Position numbers and translations under genes: made by a program. Positions 7,793 to 14,980 of a stretch of DNA of 23,497 nt are shown piece by piece (position 1 is the first letter of the stretch; each line of letters begins with the position of its first letter). The notes under the pieces are model-generated. The model was given only the letters and a program-made list of their open reading frames with translations. It ran no database searches and was not told where the DNA came from. This stretch comes from an uncultured Succinivibrio sp. (lineage in GTDB: Bacteria > Pseudomonadota > Gammaproteobacteria > Enterobacterales > Succinivibrionaceae), in contig CAAGLL010000070.1 in NCBI GenBank assembly GCA_900770725.1, forward strand, positions 1 through 23,497, written 5' to 3'.

Positions 7793-8105
7793 TCTCCCTT
7801 CCTGACTCTATGTTTATTGTTCTTGTATTATTTTCATTATATTTTTGCGGGGCGCAATGTTGTGCGACACAAGCCAATTTTGCCCGCCTCGCCCGCGTTT
7901 TGGCGCACAGTTTGGCGATCCCGCCACCGCATCCTGGCGCACCTTGCGCCCGCAAGTTACGGGATTTCCTCAAAATCAGAGTAAGTCATAGTCAACTTAC
8001 TGATAAATATTAACAATATTAGCGCAGGGCAACAGGCGCCCCAAGTGGTAGCCTTTGCATCACCTGCCCGTATGAGGGCGCCATCATCAAGTTCATGGAG
8101 GGGTT
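7793..8105. promoter_or_regulatory. plsB/fieF divergent control region with A/T-rich islands and palindromes
   Basis: No gene is seen in these 313 bases. Near plsB an A/T-rich island (7810-7846) holds a minus-strand TATAAT (7841-7836), but no clear -35 lies 16-18 bases upstream. TTGTG-CGA-CACAA forms an inverted repeat near 7860-7872. A GC-rich centre contains TGGCGCAC twice. Near fieF a second A/T-rich island has AGTAAGT (7980-7986) / ACTTACT (7995-8001), a 7-bp inverted repeat, then AATATT-AAC-AATATT (8006-8020). GGAGGGG (8097-8103) is the fieF ribosome binding site. The palindromes look like regulator sites; no regulator can be named. Confidence 0.5.
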
Positions 8106-9083
8106 ATGGAAAGCGCTGGAACCAAGGCCGCGACCGGCATCGAAAGCTACCGCCGCCTGGTGACCTTCGCGGGCTTCGCCTCGGTCGCAACCGGCGTGGC
8201 CTTCGTCTTCGTAAAGCTCGGGGTATGGCTGCTCAGCGGCTCGTCGAGCATGTTCGCATCGCTCACCGATTCGGTGTTCGACTCGCTGGCCGCCCTCATA
8301 AACCTGATCACGCTGCGCTACTCGCTCATGCCTGCCGACCGCGAGCACCGCTACGGCCATTTCAAGGCCCAGGCGCTGGCCTCGCTGGCGCAGGCCGCGT
8401 TCATCGGCGGCTCTGCCGTGCTCTTGGTGATCCACGGCATCGACAAGTTCCGCCATCCCCAGGAGGTTGAGAACGCGCTTGTGGCGCTGGGAGTGAGCGG
8501 CGGGACCATCGCGCTGACTCTGATCCTCGTCTCCTTCCAGGGCTACGTCTACCGCAAGACGCGCAGCGAGCTCGTCTACGCCGACCGCTTCCACTACATC
8601 TCGGACATCGGGCTCAACCTGGGCGTGATGGCGGCGCTGGCGCTGAGCTTCTACGGCCACCTCTGGGCCGACGGGATGTTCGCGGCCATCATCGGCGTGC
8701 TCATCCTGCGCGGGGCCTGGAAGATCGGCTACGATGCTGCAAACACGCTCGTGGACAAGACGCTGGAGGTGCGCGAGAACCAGGAGATCATGAGGGCGCT
8801 GCTGACCACCCCTGGGGTAAGATCCCTGCATGATCTCAAGACCCGCAAGGCCGGCCCGCAGTACTTCATCCAGTGCCACCTGGTGCTCGATCCCAAGCTC
8901 TCGCTGCAGGACGCCCACGCGATCGCGACGGCAGCCGAGCGCAGCGTGCGCGCCTCGGGCTTTGCCGAGGCCGACATCTCGCTGCACATGGAGCCGGATT
9001 CACCGGAGACTGCGGCGGACGCGAAGATCTACGCCGAGGATTTGGAAAAGGGCGAAAAGGACGCTGAAACCAGGATCATATGA
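8106..9083 (+). CDS. fieF: Cation-diffusion-facilitator metal efflux transporter, FieF (YiiP) type
   Basis: This inner-membrane antiporter exports divalent metal (Zn, Fe, Cd in the E. coli family member). In the 325 residues the membrane metal site is complete: D55 and D59 in TDSVFDS plus H163 and D167 in HYISD, the DD-HD set of YiiP-type transporters. The second site D78, H81, H85 in the cytoplasmic loop is also present. The C-terminal ferredoxin-like domain keeps H242 (LHDLKTR), H258, H271 and H294. The YiiP position D285 appears to be glutamate (E296). The start ATG has GGAGGGG 2 bases upstream of the TT spacer. The stop overlaps cysE (ATGA). Metal specificity cannot be read from sequence. 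Confidence 0.92.
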   Translation: MESAGTKAATGIESYRRLVTFAGFASVATGVAFVFVKLGVWLLSGSSSMFASLTDSVFDSLAALINLITLRYSLMPADREHRYGHFKAQALASLAQAAFIGGSAVLLVIHGIDKFRHPQEVENALVALGVSGGTIALTLILVSFQGYVYRKTRSELVYADRFHYISDIGLNLGVMAALALSFYGHLWADGMFAAIIGVLILRGAWKIGYDAANTLVDKTLEVRENQEIMRALLTTPGVRSLHDLKTRKAGPQYFIQCHLVLDPKLSLQDAHAIATAAERSVRASGFAEADISLHMEPDSPETAADAKIYAEDLEKGEKDAETRII

Positions 9084-9913
9084 ACGAAGCCACCCACTCA
9101 TCTGACGAGTACTGGAAGGATCTGCGCAAGGAAGCTGCGCAGATAGCGCAAAGCGAGGGCGTGCTCAGGCTCACGCTCGAGAAGTCCGTGCTTACGAGCA
9201 CCGGCTTTGACCAGGCGCTGGCGCGCGTGAGCTCCTACTCGCTTGCCAACGGCATCGTCGGCCGGGCCGAGCTCTATGCCATGTGCATGGACGCCTACCA
9301 GAACTGCCCGGACCTGCTGGACGCGGCGGCCGACGACATGCGCGCGGTCATCGCCCGCGACCCTGCCTCGGCCGACTCGGTGGTGGTGCCGTTCCTCTTC
9401 CTAAAGGGGCCCAGGGTGCTTGAGATCTGGCGCGTCGCCCACTGGCTGTGGGGCCGCGGGCGCAAGCCGCTGGCGCGCTACCTCCAGTGCGCGATCTCCG
9501 ACACCTTCGGGGTGGACATCCATCCTGCCGCCAGGATCGGCCGCGGGATCATGCTCGACCACGCCCTGGGGATAGTCATAGGCGAGACGGCGGTGGTGGG
9601 GGACATGGTCTCGATGCTCCACGGCGTCACGCTGGGCGGCACCGGCAAGGTCTCCGGCGACCGCCACCCCAAGGTCGGGCGCGGCGTCATGATCGGCGCG
9701 GGCGCCAAGATCCTGGGCAACATCCGCATCGGCGAGGGCGCCAAGGTCGGCGCCGGCTCGGTGGTGCTGGACAACGTGCCGCCGCACACCACGGTGGCCG
9801 GCGTGCCGGCGCGGCCGGTGGGCAGGCCCATCGAGTACATGCCTTCGCTGGAGATGGACCAGAGCCTCGAGGACGACTACTGCCCGGCCATCCGCAACAA
9901 GGAAGTGCCTTGA
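9080..9913 (+). CDS. cysE: Serine O-acetyltransferase
   Basis: CysE acetylates L-serine with acetyl-CoA to give O-acetylserine, the carbon skeleton for cysteine. The 277 residues show the N-terminal helical domain and a C-terminal left-handed beta helix of hexapeptide repeats. Catalytic residues match E. coli: D146 (VDIHPAARIG), D160-H161 (MLDHALG) and H196 (GDRHPK). GGTGK and AGVPARPVG close the helix. The start overlaps the fieF stop by 4 bases (ATGA), suggesting coupling. The tail differs from E. coli: after MDQ it runs into an acidic segment and ends KEVP, so the C-terminal isoleucine known to dock CysE into CysK is missing. Confidence 0.95.
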   Translation: MNEATHSSDEYWKDLRKEAAQIAQSEGVLRLTLEKSVLTSTGFDQALARVSSYSLANGIVGRAELYAMCMDAYQNCPDLLDAAADDMRAVIARDPASADSVVVPFLFLKGPRVLEIWRVAHWLWGRGRKPLARYLQCAISDTFGVDIHPAARIGRGIMLDHALGIVIGETAVVGDMVSMLHGVTLGGTGKVSGDRHPKVGRGVMIGAGAKILGNIRIGEGAKVGAGSVVLDNVPPHTTVAGVPARPVGRPIEYMPSLEMDQSLEDDYCPAIRNKEVP

Positions 9914-9967
9914 TCGCCCGATCTATAATTGGACGGGGCGCCGTGCCCCGGGACACACAGGACATCC
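9914..9967 (+). promoter_or_regulatory. Gap before the PTS gene with a -10-like box and a small hairpin
   Basis: TATAAT at 9924-9929 is a perfect -10 hexamer, but the sequence 16-18 bases upstream is not a good -35. Downstream, CGGGGC / GCCCCG forms a 6-bp hairpin with a 5-nt loop (about 9933-9949), then AGGA (9959-9962) precedes ATG 9968. The PTS gene may therefore have its own weak or activator-dependent promoter besides read-through from fieF-cysE. Confidence 0.35.
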
Positions 9968-11830
9968 ATGCGCATACGCGATCTGCTTGAGCCCAAGGCC
10001 GTCGATCTCAGCCCCAAGGTCAAGGACAAGGAAGGGGCGATCAACCGCCTCGTCGACCTGATCTCGTCCACCGGTTGCATCAACGACGCCGAGCGCTTCC
10101 GCCAGGCCGTGTTCGACCGCGAGGCCAAGGGATCGACCGGCCTTGGCGAAGGGGTGGCGATCCCCCACGCCAAGAGCGCCGGGGTCTCCTACCCGGGGCT
10201 TGCGGCCATGGTCGTGCGCGACGGCATCGAGTTCGACTCGCTCGACGGCAAGAAGGCGCGGCTGTTCTTCATCATCGCCTCGCCGCACAAGGCCTCGGAT
10301 GCGCACTTGGACGTGCTCGCCCGCCTCTCCTCGCTCCTGATCGATCCTAATTTCAGGCAGTCGCTCATCGACGCCAAGTCCGTCTCCGAGTTCCTCTCGC
10401 TCATCGACAAGGCCGAGAGCGCGGAGAAGGACGAGGAGCAGTCGCATGAGGCCGCCCCGCCCAATGAGGGCGGCTACGATCTCGTGGCGGTCACGGCCTG
10501 CCCGGCGGGGCTTTCGCACACCTACATGGCAGCCGAGGCGCTCGAGCTCAAGGCCCGCGAGATGGGGCTTTCCATCAAGGTCGAGGCCGACGGCGCGGCG
10601 GGCAACCGCAACAAGTTGCTCCCGGAGGACATCGCGAAGGCCAAGGCCGTCATAGTCGCGGCCGACCGCACGGTGCGCATGGACCGCTTCATCGGCAAGC
10701 CGCTGGTGCGCGTCGGCGTCAACGACGGGATCCGCAGGCCCGAGGAGCTCATAACCCGCGCCCTGTCGCCCGACTGCCCTAAGTACTCGCTGGTCTCTTC
10801 CACGGAGTCGGTATCGCTGCCGATGCTGCTCTACCGCCACCTGATGAGCGGCCTTACCTACCTGATGCCGCTGGTGGCCGCGGCGGGCCTGCTCTCGGCC
10901 TTCGCCGCGCTCGATCACGTCAACGGCACTGAGGTGGGCTTCTTCTTCGAGACCGTGGGCTACAGCATCAGCATCCTGCTCTTCCCGGTGCTCTCGGCCT
11001 TCATCGCCCTCTCGATAGGCGGCAGGACCGCCCTGGTCGCAGGCTTCGTCGGCGGCGTGATGGCCGATCTCTCAGGCGCGGGCGTCATCGGGGCGGTGCT
11101 CAACGGCTTTGCAGGCGGCGCCATCGCCTACATGACGTCCAGGCTTGCCAAAAGATTCCTGCGCGGCCACGACGCGATGTTCGCGCTGCTCGTATACCCG
11201 CTTGCAGGCACGCTCGGCGTGACTGCGGTGGCTGAGTTCGTGACCTCGATCCCCGCCTCCGCCCTGGACTCGTGGATCATGGACTTCATAAACCAGGCCT
11301 CGCCGGCCTCGCGCGCGCTCCTAGGCGGGGTGCTTGCGGCGATGATGTCCGCGGACATGGGCGGGCCGCTCAACAAGCTCTCCTACGCCACCGGGGTGCT
11401 GATGCTCGCCGACAGCCTGCCTGAGAGCGGCGCTGGCGGATTGGTGATGGCCGCGGTGATGGCAGGCGGCATGGTGCCGCCACTTGCCGCCGGGCTAGCT
11501 TCGCTTTGCGCACGCTCATTGTTCTCGGCCAATGAGCGCAAGCAGAGCCTGGGGGCCATCGGCAAGGGCCTCTTGTTCGTGACCGAGGGCGTGATGCCCT
11601 TCATGCTCATCGCCCCCTCGCGCATGCGCTTTGCCTGCTTTGCAGGCTCGGCCTGCGCAGGCGCGCTCGCGTGCTGGTGGGGCTGCGCAGTCTGCGCCCC
11701 GCACGGGGGGATCTTCATAATCCCGCTGGCCTACCATGCGCTCAACTACGCGGCGGCAGTGGGCGCAGGCACGCTTGCAGGCGCGGTGCTGATGGTGCTC
11801 TTGCGCATCGGCGTGAAGATGGCAAAGTAG
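9968..11830 (+). CDS. fruA: Fructose-family PTS permease, EIIABC in one chain
   Basis: The 620-residue protein combines three PTS parts. EIIA (about 1-150) has the phospho-histidine H67 in EGVAIPHAKS. EIIB (about 170-270) has the phospho-cysteine C178 in VTACPAGLSHTYMAAEA. The membrane EIIC (about 290-615) has GGPLNK (465-470), VTEGVMPF and PHGGIF, all fructose-family landmarks. It would import a hexose such as fructose (or a related sugar) as the phosphate. I start at ATG 9968 (MRIRDLLEP, the usual EIIA beginning) with AGGA 5 bases upstream. The open frame extends 13 codons further back without family match. No 1-phosphofructokinase, HPr or regulator gene is adjacent, which is unusual for a fru locus. 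The IIA-B-C order in one chain is more typical of Firmicutes FruA than of the enterobacterial FruA/FruB pair. Confidence 0.9.
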   Translation: MRIRDLLEPKAVDLSPKVKDKEGAINRLVDLISSTGCINDAERFRQAVFDREAKGSTGLGEGVAIPHAKSAGVSYPGLAAMVVRDGIEFDSLDGKKARLFFIIASPHKASDAHLDVLARLSSLLIDPNFRQSLIDAKSVSEFLSLIDKAESAEKDEEQSHEAAPPNEGGYDLVAVTACPAGLSHTYMAAEALELKAREMGLSIKVEADGAAGNRNKLLPEDIAKAKAVIVAADRTVRMDRFIGKPLVRVGVNDGIRRPEELITRALSPDCPKYSLVSSTESVSLPMLLYRHLMSGLTYLMPLVAAAGLLSAFAALDHVNGTEVGFFFETVGYSISILLFPVLSAFIALSIGGRTALVAGFVGGVMADLSGAGVIGAVLNGFAGGAIAYMTSRLAKRFLRGHDAMFALLVYPLAGTLGVTAVAEFVTSIPASALDSWIMDFINQASPASRALLGGVLAAMMSADMGGPLNKLSYATGVLMLADSLPESGAGGLVMAAVMAGGMVPPLAAGLASLCARSLFSANERKQSLGAIGKGLLFVTEGVMPFMLIAPSRMRFACFAGSACAGALACWWGCAVCAPHGGIFIIPLAYHALNYAAAVGAGTLAGAVLMVLLRIGVKMAK

Positions 11831-11848
11831 CTGCGCCTTTAAGATGAG

Positions 11849-11878
11849 AAAACGGGCGGCCGGTGGGCCGCCCGTTTT
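11849..11878. terminator. Bidirectional intrinsic terminator between the PTS gene and zapB
   Basis: AAAACGGGCGGCC (11849-11861), loop GGTG, GGCCGCCCGTTTT (11866-11878) is a perfect 13-bp stem with an A tract before and a T tract after. It can stop transcription from both converging units. Confidence 0.9.
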
Positions 11879-11889
11879 GGATCATGATT

Positions 11890-12150
11890 TCAGTTTATGG
11901 ACTTGAGCTGGCTTAGCACCGAGTCAAGCCGCATCCGCCAGGTCTGCAGCACCTCGCGCAGGTGCTGGTTTTCTTCCTTGAGCTCGATCATGTCGCGCCT
12001 GAGCGCGCGGATCTCGCTTTCGCGCTCGCCGAGCGACTGGCGCGACTTCTCAAGATCCGCCGCGGCCTCGCGGGCGCTCTCGAGCAGATCCTCAAGCTCC
12101 TTTAAGAGCATCTGCTCGCGCGGGGTGGGAGGGTATTTCTCGCCTGGCAT
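11890..12150 (-). CDS. zapB: ZapB-like coiled-coil cell division protein
   Basis: The 86-residue protein is almost all charged coiled coil with heptad-like spacing from about residue 14. Its end, ENQHLREVLQTWRMRLDSVL, matches the ZapB pattern EN-x-HL ... W-x-x-RL-x-x-LL. ZapB stabilises the FtsZ ring through ZapA. Context supports the call: in E. coli zapB lies a few genes from hslU. The start ATG (12150-12148) shares one base with the hslU stop (TGATG), so translation is probably coupled. The match is short and coiled coils are easy to confuse, so the functional name carries moderate confidence. The gene itself is secure. Confidence 0.75.
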   Translation of the reverse strand: MPGEKYPPTPREQMLLKELEDLLESAREAAADLEKSRQSLGERESEIRALRRDMIELKEENQHLREVLQTWRMRLDSVLSQLKSIN

Positions 12151-13478
12151 CAGAGTATGTACCTGCTCAGATCTTCGTTTTCAACCAGATCGCCTAGGTG
12201 CTCATCCACGTACTTCTCGTCGATGGTGAGCTCGAGCCCGGCCTTCTCCGGGGCCTCGAAAGAGAGATCCTCGAGGATGCGCTCCATCAGGGTGTGGAGG
12301 CGGCGCGCGCCGATGTTCTCGGTGCGCTCGTTGACCTTGAATGCGTCCTCGGCGATGCGGCGCACCGCGGCCTTGTCGAAGTGCACCGTCACGTTCTCGG
12401 TCTTGAGCAGCAGCTCGTACTGCTTGACCAGCGAGTTGTGCGGCTCGGTGAGGATGCGCTCGAAGTCGTCGGCGGTCAGCGCCTTGAGCTCGACGCGTAT
12501 GGGCAGGCGGCCCTGGAGCTCGGGGATGAGGTCGGAGGGCTTGGACATCTGGAAGGCGCCCGAGGCGATGAAGAGGATGTGGTCGGTGCGGACCATGCCG
12601 TACTTCGTCTGCACGGCGCTGCCCTCGATGAGCGGGAGCAGGTCGCGCTGCACGCCCTGGCGAGAGACCTGCCCGGAGTCGCGTGACTCCTGGCAGATCT
12701 TGTCTATTTCGTCGATGAAGACGATGCCGCTGTTCTCGACGAGGTCGATGGCGCGGGCCTTGAGGTCGCCGGCCTTCGCGAGGCGGTCGGCCTCCTCGTC
12801 GGCAAGGGCCTTGAACGCGTCCTTCACCTTCATGGTCTGGCGCACCTTGCCGCCCTGGCCTAGCGACGAGAAGAGCTCGGAGAGCTGCGAGGACATGTCC
12901 TCCATGCTCCCGGCGCCGATGATGTTCAAGGAGCTGGGGGCGTTGTTGGCCTTGGGCACCTCGACTTCGACCTCGCGGTCGTCGAGCTTGCCCTCGCGCA
13001 GCTGCTTGCGCAGCAGCTGGCGGGCCGAGCTGCCCTCCTTCTCCTCCTCGCTCTCGCCTGAGCGCGGCGGAAGCAGGATGTCGAGGATGCGGGACTCGGC
13101 CCGATCCTCGGCGCTCGAGCGGTTGCGCTCCATCGCCTCCTCGCGCACCATCTTCATGGCGACGTCGGTGAGGTCGCGGATCATCGACTCGACGTCCTTG
13201 CCGACGTAGCCCACCTCGGTGTACTTCGTGGCCTCGACCTTGATGAACGGCGCCTTGGCAAGCTTTGCAAGGCGGCGCGCGATCTCGGTCTTGCCCACGC
13301 CGGTGGGGCCGATCATCAGGATGTTCTTGGGGACTATCTCGCCCTGGAGGTCCTTGTCGACCTGGAGGCGGCGCCAGCGGTTGCGCAGCGCGATGGCGAC
13401 TGACTTCTTGGCCTCCTCCTGGCCGATGATGTAGCGGTCAAGCTCGGCGACTATCTGGCGCGGCGTAAGCTCGTTCAT
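12150..13478 (-). CDS. hslU: ATP-dependent protease ATPase subunit HslU
   Basis: HslU (ClpY) is the AAA+ unfoldase that feeds substrates to the HslV peptidase. The 442 residues show Walker A GPTGVGKT (57-64), the pore loop GYVG (90-93, same place as E. coli), the intermediate I domain (about 110-240, rich in E and K), Walker B VFIDEID (253-259), the sensor region ELQGRLPIRVEL, and a C terminus ending LSRYIL, the tail that docks into and activates HslV. It lies 4 bases after hslV and overlaps zapB by one base. Expression is probably as part of the ftsN-hslVU run. No heat-shock promoter is apparent in the short gaps. Confidence 0.97.
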   Translation of the reverse strand: MNELTPRQIVAELDRYIIGQEEAKKSVAIALRNRWRRLQVDKDLQGEIVPKNILMIGPTGVGKTEIARRLAKLAKAPFIKVEATKYTEVGYVGKDVESMIRDLTDVAMKMVREEAMERNRSSAEDRAESRILDILLPPRSGESEEEKEGSSARQLLRKQLREGKLDDREVEVEVPKANNAPSSLNIIGAGSMEDMSSQLSELFSSLGQGGKVRQTMKVKDAFKALADEEADRLAKAGDLKARAIDLVENSGIVFIDEIDKICQESRDSGQVSRQGVQRDLLPLIEGSAVQTKYGMVRTDHILFIASGAFQMSKPSDLIPELQGRLPIRVELKALTADDFERILTEPHNSLVKQYELLLKTENVTVHFDKAAVRRIAEDAFKVNERTENIGARRLHTLMERILEDLSFEAPEKAGLELTIDEKYVDEHLGDLVENEDLSRYIL

Positions 13479-13482
13479 TCTC

Positions 13483-14016
13483 TCAAGCCTCCGACTTCAA
13501 GGTTTCAATGGTCTGGAACGAATCGGTGTAGACGCAGATCTCGGAGGCTATCTTCAGCGACTCGCGGACGATCTCCTCGGCGCCCATGTCCGTGTGGCGC
13601 ATCATGGCGCGCGCGGCGGCCAGGGCGTAGTTGCCGCCCGACCCGGTTGCGAGCACGTCGTCGTCAAGCTTCACGACATCGCCGGCGCCGGTCACCATCA
13701 CCGACATGCGCTTGTCGGCGACGATGAGGATCGCCTCGAGCTTGCGCAGCGCGCGGTCGCTGCGCCAGAGCTTGGCAAGCTCGATGGCCGCCCGCTCCAG
13801 GATCCCCTGGTGCTCCTCGAGCTTCTTCTCAAAAAGATCGAGCAGCGTGAAGGCGTCGGCGGTTGAGCCGGCGAACCCTGCGATCACCTGGTCCTTGTAG
13901 ATCTTGCGGACCTTGATCGCGTTTCCCTTGAGTATGGTGTTCTGGCCCATGGTCACCTGGCCGTCGCCGCCCATGGCGACGACCCCGTGGCGGCGGACCG
14001 TTACGATTGTTGTCAT
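13483..14016 (-). CDS. hslV: ATP-dependent protease peptidase subunit HslV
   Basis: HslV (ClpQ) is the threonine peptidase of the two-ring HslUV complex in the cytoplasm. The 177 residues start MTTIVTVRR. Removal of Met would expose the catalytic Thr, as in the family. VAMGGDGQVTMG, GFAGSTADAF and GSGGNYALAAARA are signature segments. Length is as in E. coli (176). It sits 22 bases after ftsN and 4 bases before hslU, as expected from E. coli synteny. Confidence 0.97.
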   Translation of the reverse strand: MTTIVTVRRHGVVAMGGDGQVTMGQNTILKGNAIKVRKIYKDQVIAGFAGSTADAFTLLDLFEKKLEEHQGILERAAIELAKLWRSDRALRKLEAILIVADKRMSVMVTGAGDVVKLDDDVLATGSGGNYALAAARAMMRHTDMGAEEIVRESLKIASEICVYTDSFQTIETLKSEA

Positions 14017-14038
14017 TGTCCCGTGTCCTTCGTGGAAA

Positions 14039-14980
14039 TCAGTTGTCCTCGAGCGCGCATTCGCTGACCAGCCCCGCCTGGTCGAGCTTTGAGAACTCGG
14101 CGCGCGCGGCGGCCTTGGTCTTGTAAGGCCCGAGCTTCAACGTGTAGGACCCAGAGCGCTTCACCACAGCCGCGCGCTGGCCCTGGAAGGCCAGCAGGGC
14201 CTTCTGCTCCTCGGCTTGGTGCGAGGTGCCAAAGCTCCCGCAGTAGAGCACCGCGCCCGAGCTTTCCTTGGCAGGCTGCGCAGGCTGCTGCTGCGCCTCG
14301 GATTTGGCGGCAGGGGCTTGCGCAGGAGCCGGGGCCTGGGTTGCGGCAGGAGCAGGAGCAGGAGCCGGGGCCGGGGCCGGAGCCGAGGCAGGGGCGGGAG
14401 CTGGCGCCGGTGCCGGCGTTGCGGCGGGCGCCGGAGCAGGCTCAGGCTGCGAGCTGGAAGGCGCGCTCAAGGCCCCGTCCTGGCCTTGTGCCGGGGCAGG
14501 CGCGGGAAGCGGTCCCTCGGCATCCTGCACCGGCACGGCCTCGCCATCGCCGCCCTCGGCGCTGGAGGCCTGGCCAGGCGCGGGCTGGGCCATGGGCTCT
14601 GCGGCCGGGGCCGTGCCCTTGGGAGGCTCCAGCGCCCCGTCCTGCGCGCCCTGATCATCGTCCATGCCTGCGCTGTAGTCGAACTTGCGGCTTGCAGGAA
14701 CCCTGTCACCACCGTCAGAAGACGGGGCGTCGGGCTCGGCGCCCAGCAGATCCTTGGCGTCGATGGCGCTGCCTTCATCCTCGCTTTGGCTGTTATTTTG
14801 CTGGGCCTTTGGCTTCTGATCGCCCTGGGCTTGCTGGTCTTTTGGCGCAGGCGTGTCCGAGCCGCCGCCTAGGAATGAGGCGAGAAAGGCGAGCACCAGC
14901 ACCACGGCGATGCCGATGAGCCCGCGCTTTAGGATCTGGGCGCGCGAGGGCGCTTGCGCGGCGCGTTTTCCAAAAATCAT
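14039..14980 (-). CDS. ftsN: Cell division protein FtsN
   Basis: FtsN is a bitopic inner-membrane protein that triggers septal peptidoglycan synthesis and binds denuded glycan through its SPOR domain. The 313 residues comprise a short cytoplasmic part (1-18), one membrane segment (about 19-37), a long acidic and then Pro/Ala-rich periplasmic linker (about 40-240), and a C-terminal SPOR domain (about 243-310). The SPOR domain begins LYCGSFG, and C247 and C308 match the disulfide pair of E. coli FtsN. The three-helix essential motif of E. coli FtsN is not obvious in the linker. Position directly before hslV supports the name. ATG abuts the argS stop with no spacer (TAA then ATG). Confidence 0.9.
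   Translation of the reverse strand: MIFGKRAAQAPSRAQILKRGLIGIAVVLVLAFLASFLGGGSDTPAPKDQQAQGDQKPKAQQNNSQSEDEGSAIDAKDLLGAEPDAPSSDGGDRVPASRKFDYSAGMDDDQGAQDGALEPPKGTAPAAEPMAQPAPGQASSAEGGDGEAVPVQDAEGPLPAPAPAQGQDGALSAPSSSQPEPAPAPAATPAPAPAPAPASAPAPAPAPAPAPAATQAPAPAQAPAAKSEAQQQPAQPAKESSGAVLYCGSFGTSHQAEEQKALLAFQGQRAAVVKRSGSYTLKLGPYKTKAAARAEFSKLDQAGLVSECALEDN
14309..14443 (-). repeat. Ala-Pro repeat tract in the FtsN linker
   Basis: Residues 180-224 are almost only alternating A and P, with a few S, T and Q. The DNA is an imperfect 6-base tandem repeat (GCx-CCx). Such (AP)n tracts form stiff, extended spacers in periplasmic proteins; here it would carry the SPOR domain across the periplasm. Repeat length could vary between strains by slippage. 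Confidence 0.8.

Noticed and set aside
8019..8987. 322-codon open frame on the minus strand across fieF
   Set aside because: Shadow of fieF with biased composition (H, R, E, A). The coding strand has complete metal-site motifs.
9923..10918. 331-codon open frame on the minus strand across the PTS gene
   Set aside because: Shadow frame. The plus strand holds intact EIIA and EIIB active sites over the same bases.
12157..13209. 350-codon plus-strand frame across hslU
   Set aside because: Ser/Arg-rich antisense product of the hslU coding strand with no recognisable domain.
14089..14919. Plus-strand frames across ftsN rich in Arg, Gly and Ala
   Set aside because: They arise from the Ala-Pro repeat of ftsN read in other frames; the low-complexity Gly/Ala product is not a real gene.
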